64,000 nt of DNA from Dehalococcoidia bacterium (GTDB lineage: Bacteria > Chloroflexota > Dehalococcoidia > Bin125), in assembly GCA_022822855.1 (NCBI GenBank), contig JAJDYG010000021.1, positions 47,133 to 111,132 of the forward strand, written 5' to 3'. Made by a program: the position numbers and the translations under genes. This document shows positions 33,434 through 41,724 of the stretch, piece by piece; the first letter of the stretch is position 1, and each line of letters begins with the position of its first letter. The notes under the pieces are model-generated. The model saw only the letters and a list, made by a program, of their open reading frames with translations, did not search any database and was not told the origin of the DNA.

Positions 33434-34327
33434 ATGAACCCCACGCTGCTCGTAGACGCATTCGGGAGCCTCATCCCGATCCCCGAACGTGTTGCTCCCG
33501 ACCCTGAATCTCCCCAGCAAGACCTGGAGGGCTACCTCTGGAGCGCCTTTCGGAATCGGTCGGAACACATGCGGTGGTCAACCCGTGAAGGGTCGGAAGC
33601 GCCGGGCCTGTGGTTTGTACATGAAGCTGAGCTGACCTACCACCTCGAAGCATCGCGAATCGGCTTCGCTCAGGTTGGACTCGATGTCAATCCTGCCACT
33701 CCCGACTTTGAGCGAATGCGCGAACTGGAACCACCGCCGGACTTTGATCCATCGACGGTGGATCCGTCGCAGGTGCGTGGGGCGGCCGTACCGACACTTG
33801 ACGACGCCGGTCCTCCGACGGACCCGGCGATTGCGATCTCGCCGTTGATTCAGTGCCTGGACGATTCGCTCCGCTGGTTCGGAGCGGCGGAGATATCCGC
33901 GTATCAGGTGACCGGTTACGACCTCCAGCCCCGACCAGTCGACCACTTCCTCAGTAGCGTGCTCGCATGGTTCAGCGTCCCAGTGCCATCCGAAATCACG
34001 CCGGCCACGATCACGATGGCCTCCTCGCACGGAGCGGACACCCTGGTAACTGAAGTCCTCGACGGGATTCAGGGAACCGGATTCCACTTCTTCGAGTTCG
34101 GGCCTCTCGTGGACGTGCCAGGGGACTATGCCGCCGGTCTCGACTGGGGATGGCTTGGACTGGAGCGCAGACAGGTCGGCATCGCAGTGACGCTGCCCGA
34201 GTGGTCGACCTCCGCGGTCGGATGGACGATTTCTCGGGTGTTCGACGCTGCGCTCTCACTGGACTCGGCGCCGCAGGCGCTCTCGGTCCGGGTGACGCGG
34301 AGCGGCGGGGTGGTGGGCGCGGGTTAG
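33434..34327 (+). CDS. Hypothetical protein
   Basis: A 297-residue soluble protein that I do not recognise. The start at ATG 33434 (MNPTLLVDAFGSLIPIPERV) is preceded by AAGGGAAGG. The sequence is acidic and proline-rich in the middle (LEPPPDFDPSTVDPSQVRGAAVPTLDDAGPPTDPAI), has no signal peptide or membrane helix, and ends TRSGGVVGAG. Its last four bases overlap the converging PaREP1-like gene. Confidence 0.55.
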   Translation: MNPTLLVDAFGSLIPIPERVAPDPESPQQDLEGYLWSAFRNRSEHMRWSTREGSEAPGLWFVHEAELTYHLEASRIGFAQVGLDVNPATPDFERMRELEPPPDFDPSTVDPSQVRGAAVPTLDDAGPPTDPAIAISPLIQCLDDSLRWFGAAEISAYQVTGYDLQPRPVDHFLSSVLAWFSVPVPSEITPATITMASSHGADTLVTEVLDGIQGTGFHFFEFGPLVDVPGDYAAGLDWGWLGLERRQVGIAVTLPEWSTSAVGWTISRVFDAALSLDSAPQALSVRVTRSGGVVGAG

Positions 34328-34683
34328 ACCAGACTGTGCAGCTTCCCCACTAGCCGCTCGACGTGCTGGAGGTATTCCTCGACCTCTTCACGATTCATCG
34401 CCGCTTCGTAGAAGTTGACGTGCAGCGATTGCGCGTGGGTGAAGTCGAGGCGCAGTTCGGTATCTCCAAGTTCCTCCACCAGCGCGCGGAGCGTCTGCCA
34501 CAAATCGCGGTGACCCTCGTGGCGCCAACCACGCTCCTGGGCCACTGCCTTGACTGCCTCCGCTGCCGCGCCCCAGCCCTTCTCGGAGGCCTGCGTCAAG
34601 TCGTCCTCAGCCAGGTGCAGCTTCGCCTTGCGCAGATACTCCGCGCTCAAGTCTCGGTAGTGAACGACTTGCTCGGTGGTCAT
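34324..34683 (-). CDS. PaREP1/HEPN-like helical protein
   Basis: A 119-residue all-helical protein. AEYLRKAKLHLAEDDLTQASEKGWGAAAEAVKAVAQERGWRHEGHRDLWQTLRALVEELGDTELRLDFTHAQSLHVNFYEAAMNREEVEEYLQHVERLVGKL matches the pattern of PaREP1/HEPN-type domains, in which AxEKxWxAxxxAVKA precedes a helix with RxH-like residues. A nuclease or antitoxin-partner role is possible but unproven; no MNT gene adjoins it here. Start ATG 34683. Confidence 0.55.
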   Translation of the reverse strand: MTTEQVVHYRDLSAEYLRKAKLHLAEDDLTQASEKGWGAAAEAVKAVAQERGWRHEGHRDLWQTLRALVEELGDTELRLDFTHAQSLHVNFYEAAMNREEVEEYLQHVERLVGKLHSLV

Positions 34684-34725
34684 GGGATCAGCATAGTCGG
34701 CGTCTACATCCGAGTCTTCTTCCGT

Positions 34726-34767
34726 CCCTTCCGCTAGATCCCTTCCGCTAGATCCCTTCCGCTAGAC
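34726..34767. repeat. Three-unit 14-base tandem repeat
   Basis: CCCTTCCGCTAGAT occurs at 34726, 34740 and 34754 (last base C), directly upstream of the PaREP1-like gene start, in the gap 34684-34945. Confidence 0.85.
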
Positions 34768-34791
34768 CCTGTTCGCGCGAGCCGTGCTGCT

Positions 34792-34824
34792 CGTTGCCCC
34801 GCGCTTGACACGGGGCCCAGAGCA
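34792..34824 (-). repeat. Repeat A (inverted)
   Basis: GCCCCGCG, loop CTTGA, CACGGGGC with one mismatch, followed on the plus strand by CCAGAGC and the conserved A flank. It lies upstream of the second copy of the small multicopy gene. Confidence 0.7.
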
Positions 34825-34902
34825 CCCACCTGCGCCAGGGCAACACAGTCCGTCTCAGCAACCAACCCTCCGAGGCCCTCAGCATCCCCCAACACTCTCC
34901 AA

Positions 34903-34922
34903 AGAACACATATTTCGATACT
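34903..34922 (+). promoter_or_regulatory. Conserved upstream motif of the multicopy gene (copy 2)
   Basis: AGAACACATATTTCGATACT, 13 bases before the CAAAGGAG site. Matches the copy-1 leader at 18 of 20 bases. Confidence 0.45.
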
Positions 34923-34945
34923 ATGGTTTCCAAAGGAGAGCCCTC

Positions 34946-35296
34946 ATGCCCAACCCCTACCACTTCCGAGCCAAGATCGACCGCCTCTGGCGACGCTCCG
35001 GGGACCACAACCCGGGCTACATCCGACTCAAGGCCCTCAACGCCATCGTTCGCGAACTGTATGCCCCAACCGAGCGAGCCCGCCTCAACCACCAGATGCT
35101 CCTCGCCACCGACCCCTACGACGTCGCCCGCCACCAACTCCGAGACCTCTACGACCGCACCGACCTATTCCCCTCTCCCCCCGCCGGAGGCGGGGGGAGA
35201 TGTCTCGTAGAAGCCTGCCCCGCACTTGATGCGGGGGCAGAGGGGGGCTCCCCACAAGGCGACGAATCGCCCGAGGAAGACGATGACCCCTTGTAA
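34946..35296 (+). CDS. Small conserved protein of unknown function, multicopy family, copy 2
   Basis: A 116-residue protein; its first 71 residues match the copy at 7099-7425 except at four positions. As there, the region after DLYDR is encoded by an embedded C repeat (SPPAGGGGRC), but here a further hairpin of the CCCGCA/TGCGGG type is inserted, adding exactly eight residues (24 bases) without breaking the frame, before the shared acidic tail DESPEEDDDPL. AAAGGAG precedes the ATG. Conservation of frame and tail in both copies suggests the protein is made and used. Function unknown. Confidence 0.75.
   Translation: MPNPYHFRAKIDRLWRRSGDHNPGYIRLKALNAIVRELYAPTERARLNHQMLLATDPYDVARHQLRDLYDRTDLFPSPPAGGGGRCLVEACPALDAGAEGGSPQGDESPEEDDDPL
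35170..35254 (-). repeat. Repeat C, copy 11, nested and inside a coding region
   Basis: TCTCCCCCCGCC/GGCGGGGGGAGA pair, then the inserted hairpin GCCCCGCA/TGCGGGGGC, then the AGAGGGGGG arm. Read in frame by the small multicopy gene. Confidence 0.8.
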
Positions 35297-35388
35297 TCGC
35301 CAGTCTTCTCTCTTTTTTTCGGCCATTGTTTTTTTCTCTGGGGGTTCCCACCCTCCTGCAGCCCTGCTGTGCCCGAAAGCGCAACCGG

Positions 35389-35419
35389 TTGTCGAGCCCA
35401 GGCAGGTCGCTGATACACT
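35389..35419 (+). promoter_or_regulatory. Possible promoter of the Zn-ribbon/thiolase pair
   Basis: TTGTCG at 35389-35394 and GATACA at 35412-35417, 17 bases apart, with an adjoining TGATACACT. The leader behind it holds a perfect 9-bp inverted repeat at 35459-35479. Confidence 0.4.
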
Positions 35420-35458
35420 GCGGGCTGCGTGAATCAAATCACGTAGCCAAACCACGTT

Positions 35459-35479
35459 CGCGCAGCGATCCGCTGCGCG
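35459..35479 (+). promoter_or_regulatory. Leader hairpin ahead of the Zn-ribbon gene
   Basis: CGCGCAGCG, loop ATC, CGCTGCGCG: a perfect 9-bp stem in the 5' leader, 33 bases before the GTG start of the next gene. Confidence 0.45.
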
Positions 35480-35512
35480 GCTCAAGCAAGCGACTATTGA
35501 GAGGGGAACGCG

Positions 35513-35935
35513 GTGGCTGAGTACACCAAGCCGATTCCGAGTCCCGACCCGGTCTCGCAACCATTCTGGGACGGGGCCAAAGAGGGGAAGCTGATGCTCC
35601 CCCGCTGCGACGACTGCAACCGGGTCCACTGGTACCCGCGAGTGATCTGCCCGTTCTGCCACTCGATGAACATCGAGTGGGTCGAGGCCACCGGCAAGGG
35701 CACCATCCACACCTTCGCCGTCCAGCACAACAAGGGCCTCGTCGCACGCGGCTGGGGCGATGAAGTGCCCTACGTCAGCGCCTACATTGACCTCGCCGAG
35801 GGCGACCGGATGCTGACCGTGCTCAAGGGCGTCGACCCCAACGACCCCGAATCGATCGAAATCGGCGGCGCCGTCCAGATCGAGTTCGAGGAAGCCTCCG
35901 AAGACGTCCACATCCCCTTCTGGCGGCCTGTCTAA
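35513..35935 (+). CDS. Zn-ribbon/OB-fold acyl-CoA-associated protein (DUF35 type)
   Basis: A 140-residue protein with an N-terminal rubredoxin-like zinc ribbon (CDDCNRVHWYPRVICPFCHS, two CxxC pairs, about residues 32-51) and a C-terminal OB-fold (GKGTIHTFAVQHNKG...PYVSAYIDLAEGDRMLTVLKG). DUF35 proteins act as partners of thiolase-like enzymes and are thought to bind acyl-CoA. Here it directly precedes such a thiolase, 44 bases downstream. Start is GTG with GAGGGGAA upstream. Confidence 0.88.
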   Translation: MAEYTKPIPSPDPVSQPFWDGAKEGKLMLPRCDDCNRVHWYPRVICPFCHSMNIEWVEATGKGTIHTFAVQHNKGLVARGWGDEVPYVSAYIDLAEGDRMLTVLKGVDPNDPESIEIGGAVQIEFEEASEDVHIPFWRPV

Positions 35936-35979
35936 GCGCGCCGACGACCGACATCACACAGAGCACACAGGAGAACACC

Positions 35980-37248
35980 ATGCCTGGCGAAGCATCAATG
36001 TCCGCCGCGATCATCGGCGCTGCCGAAGCCAACGACATCGGCTACCCGCAGACGCCGAAGTCCTCGCTCACCCTCCACATCGAGGCGATCAACAACGTCT
36101 GCGAGATGACCGGCATCCCGATCAAGGCGATTGACGGAATCTTCTCGGCCGGTTGGTCGCCGCAGATCGCCGAATATCTCGGCCTGCACCCCAAGTACAT
36201 CGACACCACCGCCGTCGGCGGATGCTCGTTCGAGATGCACGTCCACCACGCGCTGGCCGCGATCCACGCCGGCGTCATCGACGTGGCCCTCGTCACGCAC
36301 GGTGAGATGGGATTCAGCCAGCGGTTCACCGGCGGCAAGGGCACCGGACGGCCCTTCGGCGGCGGCGACCCCTGGGATCCTGGCACGCAGCACACCTCGG
36401 CCTACGGGCTGGGCGGCGCGCCGACCTCCTACTCGCACGCGCTCAACCGTCACATGGCCCGCTACGGCACGACGCAGGAAGACTTCGCCGAGATCGCCGT
36501 CGTCACCCGCGAATGGGCGACCCTCAACCCTCGCGCCGTCATGTACCGCAAGGCCGGCGAGGGCGACCTGCCCCCGCTGGAAAAGGGCGAGTGGGGCGGC
36601 GGCAAGCGCGGCCACACCTTCGGCGGACCGATCACCGTCGACACCGTCATGAACTCCCGCCCGATCTCCTGGCCGATCAAGCTGCTCGATGTCTGCCTGG
36701 TCACCGACCACGGCGGTGCGGTCCTGATCACCGGCCCCGAGCTGGCCAAGACCTCCAAGACTCCTCCGGTCTGGATCGCCGGCGCGGGCGAGTCGATCTC
36801 GCACTGGAACATGCTCGAAATGGGCGAGTTCACCAAGACCTCCGCCAGCCGCTCGGCCGCGGCCGCCTACAAGATGGCCGGAATGGGTCCCGAGGACATG
36901 GAAATGGCCATGATCTACGACTCATTCACTGTCACCGCCGGAATCACGGCCGAGATGCTCGGTCTCGCTCCTGAGGGCGAAGGCTTCCGCCTCTGGAAGG
37001 ACCGCCACGCGGCCCCTGGCGGACGTCTGCCGATCAACACCAACGGCGGCGGCCTCAGCTTCAACCACTCCGGCATGTATGGCATGCAGCTCCTGGTCGA
37101 GGCCTACCGCCAGCTCTCCGGCACCGCCGAGGATGGCGGCTTCTCCGGAGACCCGGGCAAGCAGACCAGCGCCCGAAGCTGCGTCGTCAACGGAACCGGC
37201 GGCTCCCTCAGCACGACCGGAACCCTGGTACTCGTCTCCGACGACTAG
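35980..37248 (+). CDS. Thiolase-like protein (SCP-x/DUF35-associated type)
   Basis: A 422-residue thiolase-superfamily protein that works with the preceding DUF35 protein, probably in acyl-CoA chain cleavage or condensation. The nucleophile region reads VGGCSFEMHVHHALAAIHAG with a cysteine at the usual place; FSQRF...DPW, NPRAVMYRK, LLDVCLVTDHGGAVL and NTNGGGLSFNHSGMYGMQLLVEAYRQL follow the SCP-x pattern. Between MYRK and PITVDTV lies an insert (AGEGDLPPLEKGEWGGGKRGHTFGG, about residues 192-216) that looks repeat-derived. A CAGGAG site precedes the ATG. Confidence 0.8.
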   Translation: MPGEASMSAAIIGAAEANDIGYPQTPKSSLTLHIEAINNVCEMTGIPIKAIDGIFSAGWSPQIAEYLGLHPKYIDTTAVGGCSFEMHVHHALAAIHAGVIDVALVTHGEMGFSQRFTGGKGTGRPFGGGDPWDPGTQHTSAYGLGGAPTSYSHALNRHMARYGTTQEDFAEIAVVTREWATLNPRAVMYRKAGEGDLPPLEKGEWGGGKRGHTFGGPITVDTVMNSRPISWPIKLLDVCLVTDHGGAVLITGPELAKTSKTPPVWIAGAGESISHWNMLEMGEFTKTSASRSAAAAYKMAGMGPEDMEMAMIYDSFTVTAGITAEMLGLAPEGEGFRLWKDRHAAPGGRLPINTNGGGLSFNHSGMYGMQLLVEAYRQLSGTAEDGGFSGDPGKQTSARSCVVNGTGGSLSTTGTLVLVSDD

Positions 37249-37350
37249 TCGACCACCGAGGTCGTCACCCAATCAGGCCGTCCCCACTTGCCGGCGGGGG
37301 CGGCCTCGTTGGTCTATCTTGCCGCAAACTTCTCACCGAAGGGATCGGCG

Positions 37351-37761
37351 ATGTCGGAAGCGAACCCGGATCACGATCGCGACATGAAGCGAGGCATCAC
37401 CTTCATCTGGTCGCTGATGCTGGTCGGGATGCTGGTCATCGTCGGCGTCCTCGCGGGTAGCGACACCGCCGGCAAGCTGGTCGCCAGCGAGGTTGAGGCG
37501 CTCGCAGCCGGCGCGGTCAACGCCATCGGCCTGGTCGCGATCGGCGGCATCAACGCCATCGGCGTGGTCTCGCTGGGCATGGTCAATTCAATCGGCGTGG
37601 TCTCCGTCGGCGGGGTCAACAGTGTCGGCGTCATCTCCATCGGCGGCATCAACTCGGTCGGCATCATCCGTATCGGAGGGGTCAACCAGGTACCGTTGAT
37701 CTACGGACTCTGGGGCGCAACCATCTTCGCCTGGGAGCCGCGAATCCAGGTCTGGCGCTAG
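37351..37761 (+). CDS. Membrane-anchored protein with five 11-residue GxxSxGGxNSx repeats
   Basis: A 136-residue protein. After a short charged start comes a membrane helix (FIWSLMLVGMLVIVGVLAG, about residues 16-34), then five tandem 11-residue units beginning GLVAIGGINAI and running through GVVSLGMVNSI, GVVSVGGVNSV, GVISIGGINSV to GIIRIGGVNQV, and a tryptophan-rich end. The strict G/S/G/N spacing with alternating hydrophobics suggests a small beta-solenoid. No known function; the start follows GAAGGG. It lies between the thiolase gene and the thiamine riboswitch. Confidence 0.65.
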   Translation: MSEANPDHDRDMKRGITFIWSLMLVGMLVIVGVLAGSDTAGKLVASEVEALAAGAVNAIGLVAIGGINAIGVVSLGMVNSIGVVSVGGVNSVGVISIGGINSVGIIRIGGVNQVPLIYGLWGATIFAWEPRIQVWR

Positions 37762-37796
37762 GCCCGGTCGACCCCGGCCCCGCGCTGACCGCATTG

Positions 37797-37805
37797 TGTT
37801 AAGAT
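37797..37805 (+). promoter_or_regulatory. Extended -10 promoter of the thiamine operon
   Basis: TGTTAAGAT: TG, one base, then TAAGAT. It lies 16 bases before the riboswitch; no good -35 is present, as is common with extended -10 promoters. Confidence 0.45.
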
Positions 37806-37820
37806 CGTCCACGACACCGA

Positions 37821-37905
37821 TCCCGGGGTGGTCCGGCCGTCATATGCGGACTCGGGCCTGAGAACACACCCGCCGAACCTGATCCGGGTAATGCCGGCGC
37901 AGGGA
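37821..37905 (+). ncRNA. TPP riboswitch (THI element)
   Basis: The conserved THI-box parts are present in order: TCCCGGGGTG, GCCTGAGAAC, ACCCGCCGAACCTGATC and CGGGTAATGCCGGCGCAGGGA; the TCCC and GGGA ends pair as P1. It binds thiamine pyrophosphate and turns the thi operon down. Downstream, CATCC (37941-37945) can pair with GGATG (37951-37955), which covers the thiD ribosome binding site, so control is probably translational. Confidence 0.95.
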
Positions 37906-37960
37906 GCGACGAGCCTCTCAGACCGACAGCCGACCGCCCGCATCCGAGAAGGATGGTCGT

Positions 37961-38773
37961 ATGCGCGTGGTCTGCAGCATCGCCGGCTCCGACTCTTCCG
38001 CGGGCGCCGGTATCCAGGCCGATCTCAAGGCGACCTCGCAGTTCTACGCGTGCTACTGCGCCACTGTGATCACAGCAGTCACGGCCCAGAACACGCTCGG
38101 CGTCCAGGACGCCTATCAGCTCCCAACCGCCATCGTCCGAGCCCAGATTGAATCAGTCTTCACCGATCTCAATGTCCACGTCGTCAAGACCGGCATGCTC
38201 GGCGACACGGAGATGATCAACACCGTCGCCGATGAACTGGAACAGCGCCGCCCGCCCAAGATCGTCGTCGACCCGGTGATGATCTCCAAGACCGGCTTCG
38301 CGCTGCTGGCCGATGACGCGGTGGAGACGTTCAGGAAGCGCATGCTGCCGCTGGCTACGCTGGTCACGCCCAACACCAACGAGGCCGAGCGCCTGACCGG
38401 TATCAGCGTCAGGACGATCGATGACGCCACACGCGCCGGTACAGCCCTGCTGGAACTCGGCGCCGAGGCGGCGCTGGTCAAAGGCGGACACCTGGAAGAG
38501 TCGCCCGGAACCGACCTCCTGGTCACGGAGCACGAGGTCCGCCTGATCGAACGCGAGTGGATCGAGACAAAGCACACGCACGGCACCGGCTGCACCTACG
38601 CTTCGGCGATCGCCGCCAGGATGGCCTACTCGCGCGAATGGCCGCTCTATGAATGCGTCATGGACGCCAAGTACTGGCTGACCGAGGCGATTCGCTACGG
38701 CATCGATCTGGGACACGGCGTTGGTCCGACGCAGCCGTTCTGGAACGGCGAGTGGGGCGGATTCAATGACTGA
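37961..38773 (+). CDS. thiD: Hydroxymethylpyrimidine/phosphomethylpyrimidine kinase
   Basis: Phosphorylates HMP to HMP-P and HMP-PP for thiamine synthesis. The 270-residue ribokinase-fold protein shows SIAGSDSSAGAGIQADLK, TAVTAQNTLGV, VKTGMLGD, VVDPVMISKTG, TPNTNEAERLTG and the anion-hole/catalytic KHTHGTGCTYASAIAA. First gene of the operon, directly behind the TPP riboswitch; its stop overlaps the thiE start by eight bases. Confidence 0.96.
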   Translation: MRVVCSIAGSDSSAGAGIQADLKATSQFYACYCATVITAVTAQNTLGVQDAYQLPTAIVRAQIESVFTDLNVHVVKTGMLGDTEMINTVADELEQRRPPKIVVDPVMISKTGFALLADDAVETFRKRMLPLATLVTPNTNEAERLTGISVRTIDDATRAGTALLELGAEAALVKGGHLEESPGTDLLVTEHEVRLIEREWIETKHTHGTGCTYASAIAARMAYSREWPLYECVMDAKYWLTEAIRYGIDLGHGVGPTQPFWNGEWGGFND

Positions 38774-39404
38774 CATTGGACGCCTGCACGTCATCACCGA
38801 CGAGGTGCTGCAAACCAGATTCAGCCACGTCGAGTTGGCCGCAGCCGCGGCCGCCGGCGGTGCAGACGTGATCCAGTACCGCGAGAAGCGGCAGATCTCG
38901 ACCAAGGAGATGATGCGCGTCGCCGTACTGATCAGCCTGGCCTGCCGGGAACACGGTGCGACCTTGCTGATTGACGATCGGGCAGATGTCGCGGCGGCGG
39001 TCGGCGCGACCGCCGTCCACCTGGGACGGGACGATCTGCCGCCCTACGTCGCGCGGCAGATCCTCGGTCCCGACGCGATCATCGGCGGGACCGCCAACTC
39101 GGTCGAGGAAGCAATCAAGGTCGCCAAACAGCCGGTCGACTATCTCGGGGTCGGACCGGTCTTCGGCACCACATCCAAGGGAGATCGAGCCGCGCCGATG
39201 CTGGGCCTGGAACAGTTTGGCGACATCTGCGCCGCCGTCGACAAGCCGGTGATCGGGATCGGCAGCATCACCGCCGACCGTGTTGGAGACGTGCTCGCAG
39301 CGGGCGCGTATGGCGTCGCGGTCCTGTCGGCCGTCGTCTGCCAGGACGATCCCCAAGTCTCGTGCCGAGAGTTCGCCGACGAGATCGCGCGGGTGCTCTC
39401 GTGA
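38766..39404 (+). CDS. thiE: Thiamine-phosphate synthase
   Basis: Joins HMP-PP and thiazole phosphate to give thiamine phosphate. The 212-residue TIM barrel has DVIQYREKRQISTKEM, LLIDDRADVAAAVGATAVHLGRDDLP, IGGTANSVEEA, DYLGVGPVFGTTSKGD and IGIGSIT...GVAVLSAV, with the expected Arg, Lys and Asp residues. The ATG at 38766 overlaps thiD; the open frame extends upstream without a better start. Confidence 0.95.
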   Translation: MTDIGRLHVITDEVLQTRFSHVELAAAAAAGGADVIQYREKRQISTKEMMRVAVLISLACREHGATLLIDDRADVAAAVGATAVHLGRDDLPPYVARQILGPDAIIGGTANSVEEAIKVAKQPVDYLGVGPVFGTTSKGDRAAPMLGLEQFGDICAAVDKPVIGIGSITADRVGDVLAAGAYGVAVLSAVVCQDDPQVSCREFADEIARVLS

Positions 39405-40537
39405 GCGATGTCGCCATAATCGGAGGCGGTGTGATCGGCCTCTCCTGCGCCTTCGAACTGGCCCGGTGTGGCCGGTCGGTCACCGTGATTGAGCGCGAAC
39501 AGACCGGATTCGGAGCCTCGACGGTCGCAGCCGGAATGCTGACGCCGTCGTTCGAGGTTGAGTTGACGCCGCCGTCATTAGTCGAGTTGCAACTCGACAG
39601 CCTGCGCCGCTATCCACAGTTCATCGCCGATGTCGAAACGGCCGGCGGCCTCTCCTGCGAGTACCGGGACGAGGGGACGCTGTGGGTCTCACGACATCGA
39701 GACGACGAACTGGAACTCGACCATCTCTGCCAGATCCAGGAAGACCGCGGCCTCCCCGCCAGACGCCTGACCGGCCGCCAAACCCGGCAGCTCGAGCCTT
39801 ATCTGTCGCCGCGGATCATCGGCGGCCTGTTGGTCGAGACCGATCACCAGGTCAATTCGCGGAAACTGATGATCGCGCTTCGCGCCGCCTGCCTAGCCGA
39901 GGACGTCGAAATCCTGGAAGACACGACGGTCAACACCGTCGAGCGGACCAGGGGTCGAATTGCATTGACCCTCCAATCGTCGGACTCGGCGTCGATCCTG
40001 CACGCGGATCAGGTATTGCTCGCGGCCGGAGTTTGGCTCGAAGAGGGTCTGGTCACGCCCTTGCCGACCATCGGTATGCGGCCAATCAAGGGTCAGATTA
40101 TGCACCTCACGGGCCAGCCGCTGGTCAATCGGGTCCTGCGCAACAGCGACGTCTACATCGTCCCCCGAGCGGGCGGCAAGCTGCTACTGGGAGCGACCGA
40201 AGAGGAGCAGGGTTTCGACATGCAGCCGACCGCCGGCGGCACGCTTGATCTGCTGCGGTACGCCTTTGAGATCCTGCCCGGCCTCTACGACCTCTACGTC
40301 AGCGAGATCGATGTCGGCCTGCGTCCTGCGGTCTCTGATCACCAACCCGTCATCGGTCCGACGGATACTCAGGACATCTTCATCGCCGCTGGTCACTATC
40401 GAGGCGGCGTGCTGCTGGCCCCTGCGACAGCGCACTGGATCACCGAAGCGATGATCGGCGGACAGACGCCTGCAGAAATCGAACCGTTTGGCATCGATCG
40501 GTTCGTCCAGGAATCCCGGGTGGAGGCAGCAGGATGA
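39401..40537 (+). CDS. thiO: Glycine oxidase ThiO (copy 1)
   Basis: FAD enzyme that oxidises glycine to the imine used by ThiG to build the thiazole ring in aerobes. The 378-residue DAO-fold protein begins with [21 protein letters not shown]. Later motifs are STVAAGMLTPSFEVE, LLAAGVWLEE, IGMRPIKGQIMHL and AAGHYRGGVLLAPATA. The GTG at 39401 overlaps the thiE stop (GTGA). It is followed, overlapping by four bases, by a second ThiO-like gene. Confidence 0.9.
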   Translation: MSDVAIIGGGVIGLSCAFELARCGRSVTVIEREQTGFGASTVAAGMLTPSFEVELTPPSLVELQLDSLRRYPQFIADVETAGGLSCEYRDEGTLWVSRHRDDELELDHLCQIQEDRGLPARRLTGRQTRQLEPYLSPRIIGGLLVETDHQVNSRKLMIALRAACLAEDVEILEDTTVNTVERTRGRIALTLQSSDSASILHADQVLLAAGVWLEEGLVTPLPTIGMRPIKGQIMHLTGQPLVNRVLRNSDVYIVPRAGGKLLLGATEEEQGFDMQPTAGGTLDLLRYAFEILPGLYDLYVSEIDVGLRPAVSDHQPVIGPTDTQDIFIAAGHYRGGVLLAPATAHWITEAMIGGQTPAEIEPFGIDRFVQESRVEAAG

Positions 40538-41724
40538 GCGACCAACAGACCTGGGATGTGGCGATTGTCGGCGGAGGGATCATCGGACTCTCCTGTGCGT
40601 TCGAACTCGCCCGGCGTCAGTATCGTGTCGTCGTGATCGAGCGCGACGAACCGGGACAGCACGCCAGCCGAGTCGCCGCAGGACTGCTCGGCACCGCGTC
40701 GCTGCCGGTAGGCGAGGGCGACAACATCTTCCCACTCAAGCTCGACAGCCTGCGCAGATTCCCGGAGTACATCGCCAAGGTCGAGTCGATCGGTCGCCGA
40801 GGTGCTGGCTATCGCATGGAGGGCACGCTCTGGGTAGCCCGAGACGCCGAAGAAGACGAGCAGCTCGAGGCTCTGCATGAGAAACGGACCCAGCTCGGAC
40901 TCAGGTCCGTGCGCATCTCCGGGCCGGAGATCTTCCCGGTCGAGCCCGAGCTGGCGACCGGCCTGGCCGGCGGCTTGCTGGTCGATGAGGACGTTCAGGT
41001 CGATCCGCGACGCCTGCTCGAAGCCCTGAAGCGCGGGGTCAGGAACGTGCGCGCAACGTTGCTGACTCGCAGTCAGGCCATCGGCGGCGAGTTCGACGAG
41101 GCGGCGGAGGTCTGGACGGTTCATGTTCGCGGCCAGGATGTCGCCGAGGAAGTTGAACCGATTCGCGCCAACAACGTGCTGATCACTGCCGGTCCGTGGT
41201 GCGATGACATCGTCGCTGCGCGTGGAGAATCAAGGACGCCCCTGTCCCCGACCGGCGTCGGCCCCGTCAAGGGGCAACTCCTCCGGATGCGTGGTCCGCG
41301 TGTGATCGACCGCGTGGTCCGGACATCGAATGTGAGCCTGGCCCAACGGCGCGACGGTGAGCTAATCGTTGCGTCGACGAAGGAGCCCGAGGCCGGTTGG
41401 AATCTCACGCCGACAGCGGAGGCTCGCGAAGAACTGCTTGACCGAGCCTCGGGATTGTTGACCCGGATTCGTGAGCTCGACCTCGAGGAACACAGCGTGG
41501 GCTTGCGGCCCGCTGTGGCGGACCACATGCCGATCATCGGGCCAGCCGGTCGGCCCGGACTCTGGATCGCCACCGGCCACTTCCAGCACGGCATCCTCCT
41601 TGCGCCATCGACTGCGTTCTGGCTGGCTCAGGCGATCGAGTCGGGTGAGGTGCCTGAACTGCTCAAGCCTTACGGCGTAGATCGCCTGGGACAGACGCAA
41701 CCAAGCATGGAGGCGGCCAGATGA
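40534..41724 (+). CDS. ThiO-like FAD-dependent oxidase (copy 2)
   Basis: A 396-residue paralogue of the preceding ThiO. It keeps [65 protein letters not shown] and [20 protein letters not shown]. It is clearly diverged in the substrate-cap region (residues about 90-250). It could have a different amine substrate, or form a heteromer with copy 1; this is inference. It overlaps both neighbours by four bases. Confidence 0.85.
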   Translation: MSDQQTWDVAIVGGGIIGLSCAFELARRQYRVVVIERDEPGQHASRVAAGLLGTASLPVGEGDNIFPLKLDSLRRFPEYIAKVESIGRRGAGYRMEGTLWVARDAEEDEQLEALHEKRTQLGLRSVRISGPEIFPVEPELATGLAGGLLVDEDVQVDPRRLLEALKRGVRNVRATLLTRSQAIGGEFDEAAEVWTVHVRGQDVAEEVEPIRANNVLITAGPWCDDIVAARGESRTPLSPTGVGPVKGQLLRMRGPRVIDRVVRTSNVSLAQRRDGELIVASTKEPEAGWNLTPTAEAREELLDRASGLLTRIRELDLEEHSVGLRPAVADHMPIIGPAGRPGLWIATGHFQHGILLAPSTAFWLAQAIESGEVPELLKPYGVDRLGQTQPSMEAAR

